A stretch of 39,115 bases of DNA from Bryobacterales bacterium (GCA_003162425.1 PMOK01000051.1:1-39115); one strand, 5' to 3'; positions 24,685 to 33,023 are shown, counted from the first letter of the stretch. Numbers and translations are program-made. The notes: generated from the sequence alone by a model not told the origin.

Positions 24685-24851
24685 TTACCGAACCGCGACC
24701 GTAAGGGAGTTCCCATGGGCCTGCTGGCCCACCAAACGTGATGAAGACGCCCGTGGCGCACGCACTCCTGCGTGCCGCGTTCACACTCGTGTGAACGCTT
24801 GGGATTCGGCCGCCGTTGGGCCGGCGTCTTCAAGGGAGCCGGTGCCTGCGT
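24685..24851. repeat. REP-like sequence, copy 4, interrupted by an insertion
   Basis: ACCGAACCGCGACCGTAAGGGAG (24687-24709 region) is the left part of a REP copy, and CCGGTGCCTGCG (24839-24850) is its right part. In the copy at 12841 the two parts are contiguous. Here they are separated by 122 bp and by a second AAGGGAG. It begins 20 bp after the stop of the TolB-propeller gene. Confidence 0.75.
24710..24831. mobile_element. 122-bp structured insertion flanked by 7-bp direct repeats
   Basis: AAGGGAG at 24703-24709 and 24832-24838 flanks the segment like a target-site duplication. Its right end forms a long-range stem, GAAGACGCC (24743-24751) with GGCGTCTTC (24823-24831). This encloses GCACGCA-CTCC-TGCGTGC (24758-24775), GTTCACAC-TC-GTGTGAAC (24779-24796) and a short GGCC hairpin. 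Left of the stem lies TGGGCC-TGCT-GGCCCA (24716-24731). No ORF is inside, and no family is recognised. It could be a MITE-like or RNA-structured element. Confidence 0.65.
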
Positions 24852-24887
24852 CGATTCTTTCAGGCAGCGGATCGTACTGCGATAAAG

Positions 24888-25271
24888 TCATCTACGTCCG
24901 CGTGGCGCCTCGTGGCCGTGCGGGTCATGCATTGCCTGGCCGTGAAATTCTGCTCGGTGTTCCGCGGGACGTTCACCTCGTGCGGGCGTTGGCCCATGAT
25001 AGCCCTTGCGATAGTCCAAGTGATGATCAACGTGTCCATAGAAGTGATCCGGCCCATGAAACCAGGGACCTGCGCCGATGAACACGCCGCCTGAGAACCA
25101 CTCCGGCCCATAATAACCGTCCGGGGCGCAGTTATAAGGAGGTACCTCGTAGTACCCGTAAGGACAGACAGGTGGCTCGCCGATAGTAACCGCGACCTGC
25201 GCCTGCGCGCGATTACCGTTAGCCAAAACGATGCCAATACCAACAGCCAGGAAACAAAGGCTCTTTAACAT
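24888..25271 (-). CDS. Small exported Gly/His/Tyr/Pro-rich protein, unknown
   Basis: 127 residues from ATG 25271: signal peptide (LCFLAVGIGIVLANGNRAQAQ), then a low-complexity aromatic/His-rich chain with PPVCPYGYYEVPPYNCAPDG, YYGPEWFSGGVFIGAGPWFH and a His-rich tail. This type recurs in Acidobacteria and Proteobacteria as a putative secreted or surface protein of unknown role. The His clusters could bind metals. GGGAG lies about 10 nt before the chosen ATG; the frame also runs to 25325. Confidence 0.75.
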   Translation of the reverse strand: MLKSLCFLAVGIGIVLANGNRAQAQVAVTIGEPPVCPYGYYEVPPYNCAPDGYYGPEWFSGGVFIGAGPWFHGPDHFYGHVDHHLDYRKGYHGPTPARGERPAEHRAEFHGQAMHDPHGHEAPRGRR

Positions 25272-25367
25272 CTGCGTAGTTTCTCCCTCCGCTAATAAGA
25301 CGAGCAAACGGAATTCATGTTTCAAGCCGTCTTCGGAGATGACCGAGCGTCGCGCCGGCGATGACCT

Positions 25368-26195
25368 TCAGCGCGAACCGGACCGCCTGGAAAGATCGAT
25401 CACGGCATACGTGCTCATCTCGGGCACCGTGAATTCGGTGGCTCCGTCCGCGATGCGAAAGTCTTCGAGCTTCAGATCCGGCTTGTCATATGCAGCAACT
25501 TGCCAGTTCGAATAATTTCCTAAGACGCGTACGCGGAGTCCAGTTACTGGCCGGTTTGCATAATTCAGCAGATGAATTCGAACGCGGTCGCCCGTGCCTA
25601 CCAAGCGCGCGATCACCACTTCGCTGCCGTACACGCGCAGCAGCCGTTTTTCGTCGGTTAGTTCGGCGCGGATCTTCTGCGCTAGCCCGCTTGGGTCGGC
25701 AGCCTCGGATTTCGGAAACTCTTTGGAGCCCAGCCGGATGTTCAGATCGAGGTGCGGGTCTGGCGCGGTCACGATGCGGTACAGGAGATTGCGGCGGCTC
25801 AGCATGTTCATCAGCTCGCCGGTATCTTCGGAGCCGTCGTCGATCACGCCAATGTTGGCCATCGTGGGCAGTTCGCGCTCCGGTATTTCGCGCAGGAACT
25901 GCAGCATGCGCTGGAAGATCGCGGCCCCGCCGGTATCGGTGTGAATATCCGCCTTCGCGCCGTAGGTGAAAGCTTCCGCAGCGGCCAGGGCCACACTCGC
26001 AGCCGGCACGTCGTAGTAATAACGGCGAGCGGGCGCGCGCAGTATTTGCCAGCCGTTCGCATCGATCCACGGGCTCCTGGACGCAGAGGCTTCATTGATG
26101 CGGTACTCCACCTTGGGAACCTCCAGCTTGACAGCGTCGGCATCCGCCGGTCCCACGGAGAGCGCAGGGAGAAGTGCGGCCAAAAGAAGCATCAT
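25368..26195 (-). CDS. Exported hypothetical protein coupled to the DUF362 gene
   Basis: 275 residues with a short N-terminal hydrophobic signal (MMLLLAALLPALSVGPADAD). The remainder is mixed alpha/beta, ending in a beta-rich module (LLNYANRPVTGLRVRVLGNY and AYDKPDLKLEDFRIADGATE) that resembles the beta-sandwich found behind glutamine-amidotransferase-like or glycosidase domains. It overlaps the upstream DUF362 gene by 4 nt and is translationally coupled to it. No catalytic motif is recognised. Confidence 0.7.
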   Translation of the reverse strand: MMLLLAALLPALSVGPADADAVKLEVPKVEYRINEASASRSPWIDANGWQILRAPARRYYYDVPAASVALAAAEAFTYGAKADIHTDTGGAAIFQRMLQFLREIPERELPTMANIGVIDDGSEDTGELMNMLSRRNLLYRIVTAPDPHLDLNIRLGSKEFPKSEAADPSGLAQKIRAELTDEKRLLRVYGSEVVIARLVGTGDRVRIHLLNYANRPVTGLRVRVLGNYSNWQVAAYDKPDLKLEDFRIADGATEFTVPEMSTYAVIDLSRRSGSR

Positions 26196-27307
26196 ACTTC
26201 GATATTCGTCATTGCGATTTGCTTGAGGTCGTACACGCCGAGGCCGAGATGGCTTGCGTATTCGATGTGTCCCGGCTCGCGGATGAAACTGCCGAAGTGC
26301 GGATCCAGACGGCCGGGCTTTACGTTATCCATGGAACGATCCCAAATGGAAAGTGCGCCTTCGGTTTTGCGTTTGTTCTCGATGACATCCAGCAGCAGGC
26401 GATCGATGGCCACAGGATCGGTGCCGAACACGATGGTTTTGGGATAGAACCGGAACTTGGGATCCTCCGAAAATGGGCCGCCATGCCAGACGCCACGCAG
26501 GCCATCCATGATCTGCAGGACCGTCCGCGAACGAAGCGGCTCCACCGCCGCCAGCGTGCCGATGAAGCTCAGCGTGTTGGTCTTCTCGCGATTGTGCGAG
26601 CGCGCGACGTTCGAGAAATTGCCGTAGGCGATGTTTTTCAGGCAGCCGGTGACCCCCGACGCGGCGTGATCCTTCATGTTCGGCACGTTGATGATTTTGG
26701 TGAAGCGCTCCGTCACCAGACGAATCATGTTCGAGCGCGTGTCGTCCTCGCCGAAGAAATTGGTCTCGACGTACGTATTCGGATCATAGCTGGCCGATGA
26801 ACCACGCGTCGTCTCGGCCGCGATGATGTTTATTCCAGCCGGAACGGAGCGGTCGTAACGGACGCTCGAGAGTTGATCCTGGAAGCGCTCGTAGATGTAG
26901 ATATTGCGGGCCGGGATGCCGAGCGCGATCAGATTACTCACGATTCCCCCCACCACTGGCCTGGCTGAATAGATCTTTGGTGCGCCGGAGCAATTCACTT
27001 TTATGCCGACGACATCGGTGGCATCGAAGAAATTTGCCCAGGCATCCCGCTCGTTCTTTGCGCCGGTGAGCGAGCGCATGCCGCGCGACAGCATCTCTGC
27101 GACGGTGCCCTCATCCACCCTGTCAGTTGCCGAGTCGACGGACTTTTCCGAATGCACGCGTACTGCTTTGCCGGCGAATGGTCCGGGCATTCCGGGTTTC
27201 GGGGAGGGTGCAAAGCGGCTCACGACGCGGTATTTGGGGATATCGGTGGCAGTGGCTGCGCTAGCGCTGGCCATGGCAGCGAGCTGCAGAAAATCGCGAC
27301 GATGCAT
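26192..27307 (-). CDS. DUF362 domain protein, Tat-exported
   Basis: 371 residues starting MHRRDFLQLAAMASASAATA, a twin-arginine-like signal. The body carries DUF362 features: VGIKVNCSGAPKIYSARPVV, IINVPNMKDHAASGVTGCLK and VFGTDPVAIDRLLLDVIE. The cysteine in VTGCLKN is conserved in many members. DUF362 is of uncertain biochemical function, sometimes fused to ferredoxin domains, but no Fe-S motif is seen here. ATG 27307 is chosen over an upstream ATG because the Tat motif follows immediately. Confidence 0.85.
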   Translation of the reverse strand: MHRRDFLQLAAMASASAATATDIPKYRVVSRFAPSPKPGMPGPFAGKAVRVHSEKSVDSATDRVDEGTVAEMLSRGMRSLTGAKNERDAWANFFDATDVVGIKVNCSGAPKIYSARPVVGGIVSNLIALGIPARNIYIYERFQDQLSSVRYDRSVPAGINIIAAETTRGSSASYDPNTYVETNFFGEDDTRSNMIRLVTERFTKIINVPNMKDHAASGVTGCLKNIAYGNFSNVARSHNREKTNTLSFIGTLAAVEPLRSRTVLQIMDGLRGVWHGGPFSEDPKFRFYPKTIVFGTDPVAIDRLLLDVIENKRKTEGALSIWDRSMDNVKPGRLDPHFGSFIREPGHIEYASHLGLGVYDLKQIAMTNIEV

Positions 27308-27404
27308 AGTGACAAGATACCGCAACTGCCTTTGGTGTGTCCTCGTAAAATCAGCAGAGAGTGCGCGACATAAAAATGGGAAGCATGTAGGAACCCACGA
27401 AAAA

Positions 27405-27488
27405 CCGAGCCGCGACCGGCAGGAAGCGCTATCCGAAATCGAGAACTAGCGGCACTCGTGGTATCGCTCCCTGCCGGTCGCGGCTCGG
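27405..27488. repeat. REP-like palindrome, copy 5
   Basis: CCGAGCCGCGACCGGCAGG (27405-27423) is an exact 19-bp inverted repeat of 27470-27488. The next 11 bases on each inner side (AAGCGCTATCC and GGTATCGCTCC) also pair imperfectly. It lies in the gap between the DUF362 start and the RidA stop and is the most symmetrical copy in the window. The remaining 27308-27404 shows nothing recognisable. Confidence 0.85.
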
Positions 27489-27520
27489 CTAAATCTCTCG
27501 GGATGGGCGAGGACAGGCTA

Positions 27521-27964
27521 TTACTTCACGGCGATGGCCGAGATTTCGATCTTCGCTCCACCGATCAAGCCCGCAACTTGGACTGTGGCCCGCGCTGGTT
27601 TCGGGTCTGGCATAAGCTTCTTGTAGACATCGTTCATTTTCGGCACATCGTTCAAGTCTGTGACATAAACGATCACGGATGTTATGTCCGTCATCTGAAA
27701 GCCGGCTTTCTTAACTACTTTTTCGATGGCGGCAATTGCGTTTGTAGTCTGTAGAGTGATATCGGTTCCCGTGACTTTGCCTTGCGAGTAGGGCCCTTGC
27801 TGACCCGCAACGTAGAGCGTATTGCCCGCCACATACCCCTCGCTAAAGGGCATGCCCTTCTTGAAGTCGATGGCTTTGTTTTGAGCAAGAGCGCTACCTA
27901 AAGTGCAAAACGCCAGCATGCACACCGACCAGAGACGCGGCTGGATTGTCATATTTGATTTCAT
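27521..27964 (-). CDS. Exported RidA/YjgF family protein
   Basis: 147 residues. RidA-family proteins hydrolyse reactive enamine/imine intermediates such as 2-aminoacrylate. Here YVAGNTLYVAGQQGPYSQGK, then QTTNAIAAIEKVVKKAGF and the active-site region KPARATVQVAGLIGGAKIEI (Arg and Glu of the family) are visible. Unusually, a signal peptide (LWSVCMLAFCTLGSALAQ) precedes the domain, placing it in the periplasm. ATG 27964 has GGAG about 10 nt upstream; the frame runs to 27985. Confidence 0.9.
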   Translation of the reverse strand: MKSNMTIQPRLWSVCMLAFCTLGSALAQNKAIDFKKGMPFSEGYVAGNTLYVAGQQGPYSQGKVTGTDITLQTTNAIAAIEKVVKKAGFQMTDITSVIVYVTDLNDVPKMNDVYKKLMPDPKPARATVQVAGLIGGAKIEISAIAVK

Positions 27965-28016
27965 GTTGCTGGTTCTCCAATACATTGGCTATGTTTTCCT
28001 TGATGTAATGATTTAG

Positions 28017-28109
28017 CGGGAGCTAGTGGGACTCGAACCCACCTGCGACACGGAGTGCCCCGCGCTGGTTTTGAAGACCAGGCCCAGCACCGGCCAAGAC
28101 TAGCTTCCC
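28017..28109 (-). tRNA. selC: tRNA-Sec (anticodon TCA), slightly irregular
   Basis: The minus strand folds as a long-arm tRNA: anticodon arm CTGGT-CTTCAAA-ACCAG with anticodon UCA (28072-28074), T arm GTGGG-TTCGAGT-CCCAC, and discriminator G, as in bacterial selenocysteine tRNAs. The 8-nt 3' acceptor strand TAGCTCCC pairs with GGGA(A)GCTA with one bulged A. The variable arm contains GGCAC/GTGTC. The D arm has the Sec-typical CCGGTG but imperfect pairing. CCA is not encoded. About 93 nt, longer than a normal tRNA. The bulge and D-arm mismatches leave some doubt about function; no selA, selB or selD is in the window. Confidence 0.72.
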
Positions 28110-28135
28110 CGCTGATTCTAACACCTGGAACATCT

Positions 28136-28288
28136 TCAGCCTGTCGCCGATACTTCCGCTTGTGTTCCCGCCAGGCCCAAGTCCGCGGCGCGCTGCGTCA
28201 TGGCTTCGATGCAGAATTCGATGTGCTGATCCAAGTCCACATTCAATCCGGCTACGCCATTCACAATATCGTCGCCGCCTGGCGACAT
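28136..28288 (-). CDS. Possible 50-residue protein next to tRNA-Sec
   Basis: An ORF from ATG 28288 reads MSPGGDDIVNGVAGLNVDLD, then QHIEFCIEAMTQRAADLGLA and GTQAEVSATG, stopping just upstream of the tRNA on the same strand. Its composition is protein-like (amphipathic helix in the middle), but the ribosome binding site is weak and no family is recognised. It could be a remnant. Confidence 0.35.
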   Translation of the reverse strand: MSPGGDDIVNGVAGLNVDLDQHIEFCIEAMTQRAADLGLAGTQAEVSATG

Positions 28289-28352
28289 TGGATCGGCTCA
28301 GTATCCAGCACATAGGAGATAATCTAAGACTACTTAGAGCCGGAGGAACGGG

Positions 28353-30344
28353 ATGCAACAGGCAAACCATCGCCGTGGATTTGTCCATCGGTTGCCGGAC
28401 CAGGCCTGGCTGGCAGCAATCCTCCTTCTGATTCTCCTTTGCACGAAAGGATTCTATTTAGCCGACACAAACTTCTATGTCTCGGAGATCACAGATTCCT
28501 TCCGAGAGCCCGCTGTAGGGACGGGAAAAGTTCTGTGGGAGTTCGGGCACCTGTTATGGCGGCCACTGGGCTGGATTCTCGTTAGAATCATAGCACCCGT
28601 ATTGATCCCACTAACCGGCTGGGATCTGGGGATAATCTGTTCAGCCTTACTCGTCGGTGTAAGCATGATCTTGGGTGTCCTCACGGTCCTGCTTTGGTAT
28701 TCCATCGCGCTGGACGTTACCGATTCCCGGCTGATCGCGTTCTTGGTAGCGATCGGCTTTGCTTGTTCGAACTCATTTCTAACTTATCTTCATGCTGGGA
28801 CATCCTACGTGCCGGGTTTATTTTGCGTGACACTTGCGGTTTGGCTGATTCGCGTGCGCCAACGCCGAGGCGGGCCTGGTGCTGGCCTGATAACGGCGAG
28901 CGCTTCCGCGACAGCGCTGGCATCGCTTCTGTGGTTTCCTTACGTACTCTCGGTCCCCGGGATCCTTTTTGCCGGCATTTGGCTCAGTGGTCGCCCACTG
29001 GCCCTAGCAGCGCTGATGAAGCCGGAGACCAGGCGCTTCATGCTGCGTTTCGCCGCGGTGTTTCTGCTGTGGCTGTTCGTGGGATTTGGTATCGGCGCCT
29101 GGGCCGGCGGCATTCACTCGGTTACAGAGGCGCGAGGTTGGGTGATCAGGGCGAAACACGGATGGTTGCCAACTGACCGAGTGAAACGCTTGGCGACAGG
29201 TATTCCCAGATCGTTTATTCATCTTGGTGACGATGCGATCCTGTACCGCCGGTTTCTGAGAAAGGACCCGTATGCGCCCGTGTCTCGTTGGGATCTGATT
29301 CGAGGCGGCGTTTGGAAGATTTTCGCTTTCACCCTGTTCGCTGGATGCCTTCTTTATGAACTCTCGCGTCGAGCTGCGGGATACTGGGCCCTGTGCCTAA
29401 CGATGGCTGGCGGCCTCCCCGTCCTGCTATTTGCTGCTCTGATTTTCGAACCAACCTCACCAGAACGCTACTTGCCGGCATTACCCTTCCTGATCGTCGC
29501 TGCAGCGTGGTGCCTGCGCGATTTACCGCGGACACACCGCACCCCGCAACTCTGCATCGTCGCGTTTCTGGCCTGCATGGTCCTCACGAATATTTATTTC
29601 ATGAATCGGCGACGGATCGACCGTGAGGATGCGGTTGAGCTCGTCCGGGTTTCTGCGGTACAGGCTCGCCACAATGAGCAGGACCTCATTGGGGTAATTA
29701 CAATCCAGGACAACTTGAGAGCCGCTGTGAACCGCGAGCTATTTTCACCCGTCAACCGTCCGGTTCCACTGCGGCTCTATGAAATTGTTCCTTTCGCAAC
29801 TTCTCGCCTCGTGGCGTGGCGACAGGAATTCGCAGACCACGCCAACGCTGCGTGGGCGCGTGGGGGAGAGGTGTGGGTCTCCAAGCGCGCGTGGCAGTCG
29901 AAGCCGCAGCGGGAGTGGAACTGGGTGGAGAATGAGGATCGGCTAGTTTCCTGGAAACAGATCGTCGCATTCTTTAGCGCTCTCGCCACGGACGGCGACC
30001 TCGGCGGATCCGATGGTTTTCTTCGAGTGCCGCCGAACTACGCCAATCGCAAGCTGCTAGAGACTTTTTCCACGAAAAACGCTCCACACAGCTCCCGACC
30101 CGATCTGCCGGAGCAGGTGTTGGTCGCCGCAGATACCTGCGAATTCGAAGAACTGAGCGATATTTTCTCTGGTGACAAGATACCGCAACCGCTTGGCGCC
30201 AGACTTCGCTTGTTGGGACCGATATCACGGGCCGTTATTTACCGTCCAAGTTTTCGGACAAAGCAACCAGGAATCCCGCGGCTGAGCATTCGTACCCCAT
30301 GGGACTCCGTCACGAAGGTTGGAGAGGATCTCAGTGAAGGATAA
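28353..30344 (+). CDS. Polytopic membrane protein, possible GT-C glycosyltransferase
   Basis: 663 residues with a GGAGG ribosome site 7 nt before ATG. The first helix (WLAAILLLILLCTKGFYLA) is followed by TNFYVSEITDSF and WEFGHLLWRPLGWILV, then about eight more membrane helices to residue 400 and a hydrophilic C-terminal region of roughly 250 residues. The first-loop acidic residues and the FGHLLWRPL element resemble GT-C/DUF2723-like proteins, but no diagnostic catalytic motif is certain. It is flanked by tRNA-Sec and a tRNA-like remnant, and its codon use seems less GC-biased than its neighbours. Confidence 0.75.
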   Translation: MQQANHRRGFVHRLPDQAWLAAILLLILLCTKGFYLADTNFYVSEITDSFREPAVGTGKVLWEFGHLLWRPLGWILVRIIAPVLIPLTGWDLGIICSALLVGVSMILGVLTVLLWYSIALDVTDSRLIAFLVAIGFACSNSFLTYLHAGTSYVPGLFCVTLAVWLIRVRQRRGGPGAGLITASASATALASLLWFPYVLSVPGILFAGIWLSGRPLALAALMKPETRRFMLRFAAVFLLWLFVGFGIGAWAGGIHSVTEARGWVIRAKHGWLPTDRVKRLATGIPRSFIHLGDDAILYRRFLRKDPYAPVSRWDLIRGGVWKIFAFTLFAGCLLYELSRRAAGYWALCLTMAGGLPVLLFAALIFEPTSPERYLPALPFLIVAAAWCLRDLPRTHRTPQLCIVAFLACMVLTNIYFMNRRRIDREDAVELVRVSAVQARHNEQDLIGVITIQDNLRAAVNRELFSPVNRPVPLRLYEIVPFATSRLVAWRQEFADHANAAWARGGEVWVSKRAWQSKPQREWNWVENEDRLVSWKQIVAFFSALATDGDLGGSDGFLRVPPNYANRKLLETFSTKNAPHSSRPDLPEQVLVAADTCEFEELSDIFSGDKIPQPLGARLRLLGPISRAVIYRPSFRTKQPGIPRLSIRTPWDSVTKVGEDLSEG

Positions 30345-30395
30345 TGCGACGGATGGTTAGCAACCGGTGGAAAAGGACCCCCGTAGGAAACAGCA

Positions 30396-30465
30396 GAGCG
30401 CCTTTAGGAATCGAACCTACAACCTAGTGATTAAGAGTGCGAGCTACAATTGGTGTCGCGGCGCG
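30396..30465 (-). pseudogene. tRNA-like remnant (tRNA-Lys CTT-like)
   Basis: The minus strand contains CACTCTTAATCAC (CTCTTAA anticodon loop), then GGTTGTAGGTTCGATTCC and AGGCGC, a T arm and 3' acceptor, plus a possible 5' GCGCC. The anticodon and D stems do not pair, so it is best read as a decayed tRNA gene. It lies just before the GH29 start. Confidence 0.4.
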
Positions 30466-30514
30466 GCATCACAATGCCAACATCCGCGGCGGCAGCCAAA
30501 TTGAAACAACAATC

Positions 30515-31984
30515 ATGTCCAGAACACCGTTGTTGATCTCACTTCTGTTCGCGTCTTTGTTAGGCGCGCAGACCTATCAGGCTAACTGGGATTCGCTCGA
30601 CCGCCGTCCGATTCCGGCGTGGTTTACCGATGCCAAGTTCGGCATTTTCATCCACTGGGGCGTCTACTCTGTGCCCGCCTATGCACCGGTAATCCCTGGC
30701 AAACTCGCCTATGCGGAGTGGTACTGGCACGCCATCACGGAAGGGCAGAAGCCGAACGCGGGCCCGGTTGACGCCGGTAGCTGGGAGATGCACAAAAAGC
30801 TTTATGGCGCCGACTACCCCTACGCCAACTTCGCTCCGCAGTTCCACGCTCAGCTCTTCGACCCCGCACACTGGGCCGATGTTTTCGCGCGCTCCGGCGC
30901 CAAGTACGTCGCCCTGACCTCCAAGCACCATGAGGGCTTCGCGCTTTGGCCGAGCAAAGAGGCCTCCAAGACCTGGGGACGGCCGTGGAACTCGGTTGAG
31001 GAAGGCCCGCACCGCGATTTGGTCGGCGACCTCACGGATGCAGTTCGAGCCAAGGGGCTGAGGATGGGCATCTATTACTCGCTCTACGAGTGGTAGAACG
31101 CGCTCTATCTCAGCGACAAACCGCGCTACGTGGCCGAGCACATGATGCCACAGTTCAAGGATGTCGTCACGCACTACAAGCCGGCTATCATCTTCAGCGA
31201 TGGCGAGTGGGAAATGACCTCGGAGCAATGGCGCAGTCCCGAGTTGCTGGCGTGGCTCTACAACGAATCTCCGGTGAAGGATGAAGTTGTGGTCGACGAT
31301 CGATGGGGAAGCGACACGCGCCACAAGCACGGCGGCTACTGGACCACCGAGTACACGCCCGGAATGGCCGGAACCACGCACGCCTGGGAAGAGAGCCGCG
31401 GCATGGGCGTGAGCTACGGCTACAATCGAGCCGAGAGAGTCGAGCACTACCACTCCGGCCGTGAACTGGTATTGATGCTGGTGGACATCGTCAGCCGCGG
31501 CGGCAATCTGCTGCTTGATATCGGCCCCAGGGCTGACGGCATGATTCCTCCAATCATGGAAGAACGCCTGCTGCAAATCGGCGACTGGTTGAAGGTGAAC
31601 GGTGAGGCGATCTATGCCACGCATCCCTGGACGCACGCCAAGCAGTGGAGTGCCGGCGAACAGCCCAAGGTCAGCTACAACCAGGAGTTCGAAGCCAGCT
31701 ACGATTTCGCGAAGCTGATCGCAGCACCGCAGGACGGCAAAGCTTCGGTCGACGCTTTTTTCACCGCGAAAGGCGATAGCTTCTACGCGATCCTGCCGCG
31801 CTGGCCAGGGCGTCAGTTCATTCTGAATGAATATACTGGTGCTACACCGAAGTCTGTAAGGCTACTCGGTTCCAGTGATCCACTGCAATTCCGATTCAAT
31901 AACGGTACGGTAACCATCGAACTACCCGAGTTGGCTGATGCATTGCTCGCCCAGCCGGCTTGGGTGCTGAAGTTTAGCCAGTGA
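30515..31984 (+). pseudogene. GH29 alpha-L-fucosidase gene interrupted by an amber codon
   Basis: ATG 30515 starts a signal peptide (MSRTPLLISLLFASLLGAQ). The GH29 fold follows: WFTDAKFGIFIHWGVYSVPA, KYVALTSKHHEGFALWPS, then YSLYEW. TAG at 31094-31096 (codon 194) replaces what is normally Tyr in the family's SLYEWYN segment. The same frame then continues unchanged: NALYLSDKPRY, IIFSDGEW (position of the nucleophile Asp), VVVDDRWG, through to 31984 (489 residues if read through). The truncated product would lack the nucleophile. The stop is TAG, not TGA, so the nearby tRNA-Sec does not explain it. Recent mutation, sequencing error or suppression are the options. Confidence 0.85.
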
Positions 31985-31994
31985 AACGGAGTGA

Positions 31995-32183
31995 GGTGCT
32001 TCAAGGACTGGCGAAGCGTGGGGCAGGCCACCGTTGAGGACTGCCACTCGCGCGCCCAACGAACCCGCGCCGTCAAAGAAGAGACGCATATTCACCGCCA
32101 CTCAACGAAGGCGGCAGGCGGAGCGAATGAAGGCTTTTGGGGCTGCGAGGAAGAAGGCTGCGACGAAGTCCCCCGAGTATTGA
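31995..32183 (+). pseudogene. Possible 3' remnant of a Lys/Arg/Ala-rich protein
   Basis: An open frame without a good start ends SKKRRIFTATQRRRQAERMK followed by AFGAARKKAATKSPEY and TGA. The RxxxTAxxRRRxAExMKAxxAARKK pattern resembles the basic C-terminal tail of several acidobacterial DNA-binding-like proteins. The upstream part is missing. The call is weak. Confidence 0.28.
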
Positions 32184-32186
32184 CGA

Positions 32187-33023
32187 TCAGTCGCTCTCGG
32201 GACGCCGTGGATTCGCCCAGTGACCGGACTCGTCCTTTCCGCTGACGACCACGCCTTTTGCGTTCCATCCCAGTTCCGCTCGTACGCCCGTTGGACAATA
32301 ACGCAGCGTCAGGCCGCAGCGCCGCCTCTTGGACTGGTTTGGTTCTGAACCATGCAACAACAGGTCGCTATGAATCGAAATCTCTCCCGCCTTGAGTTCG
32401 TCATCAATGGGCTGACCGAACTCCTCGGCTCCGGTCACTGTTTGATTCAAAACGTTGGTTTCATCGTTTTCGCTAAGCGTATACGTGAGGTGCCCCAAAA
32501 GGTGCGAACCAGGAATGAATCGCATGCACGCGTTCTCCACGTCGGCATCGTCAATCGCAAGCCACGCGGTTACTGTCTTCGAATGCGAGAGCGGCCAATA
32601 GCTGGAATCCTGATGCCAGGAGACCCGCTTCCCGTCGCCTGGCAACTTACAAAAGAAATGGGAACCCCAGCCGATCACGTTCTCGCCGAGCAAGTCCTTA
32701 ACCAGAGCTACAATGCGAGGATTCGTCAACAGATCGTAAACGCGGCCATAGCGCAGATGCGCCGTGGTGATGGAATAGCTGTCGCCGCCCGAAGCCAGAG
32801 TCCGGGCCAGCAAGTCATCGAAGTAACGGCGGATGTCCGCGATTTCCGCTTCGCTGAAGATCCGAAACGGCGCCAGATAGCCGTTGCGATTGAAAGCCGC
32901 GATCTGATCGCTCGACAGAATCTTGGGGTGTTCCGTTGTGGTCGGATGAAACCGGAGGTCGCGATGCGTCGTACTCAACTCGGCCGTGCTCGGTACCAGC
33001 TTTGCTGCCGGTGAAGCGTCCAT
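32187..33023 (-). CDS. Phytanoyl-CoA dioxygenase (PhyH) family oxygenase
   Basis: 278 residues, an Fe(II)/2-oxoglutarate-dependent hydroxylase. The HxD iron ligands are in SWHQDSSYW, the distal His in HSDLLLHGSEPNQS, and the 2-oxoglutarate-binding Arg in the following RRCGLTLRY. Further family segments are SDQIAAFNRNGYLAPFRIFS and ACMRFIPGSHLLGHL. It has no signal peptide and is cytoplasmic. The substrate is unknown; family members hydroxylate diverse small molecules. Confidence 0.92.
   Translation of the reverse strand: MDASPAAKLVPSTAELSTTHRDLRFHPTTTEHPKILSSDQIAAFNRNGYLAPFRIFSEAEIADIRRYFDDLLARTLASGGDSYSITTAHLRYGRVYDLLTNPRIVALVKDLLGENVIGWGSHFFCKLPGDGKRVSWHQDSSYWPLSHSKTVTAWLAIDDADVENACMRFIPGSHLLGHLTYTLSENDETNVLNQTVTGAEEFGQPIDDELKAGEISIHSDLLLHGSEPNQSKRRRCGLTLRYCPTGVRAELGWNAKGVVVSGKDESGHWANPRRPESD

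Noticed and set aside
24743..24831. Known self-cleaving ribozyme or tRNA-like fold
   Set aside because: No hammerhead, twister or HDV core and no anticodon arm could be recognised; only nested stems are visible.
31094..31096. Selenocysteine insertion explaining the GH29 interruption
   Set aside because: The codon is TAG, not TGA, and family members have Tyr there.
30560..31636. 358-residue minus-strand frame opposite the fucosidase
   Set aside because: Antisense shadow; the plus strand carries clear GH29 motifs on both sides of the amber codon.
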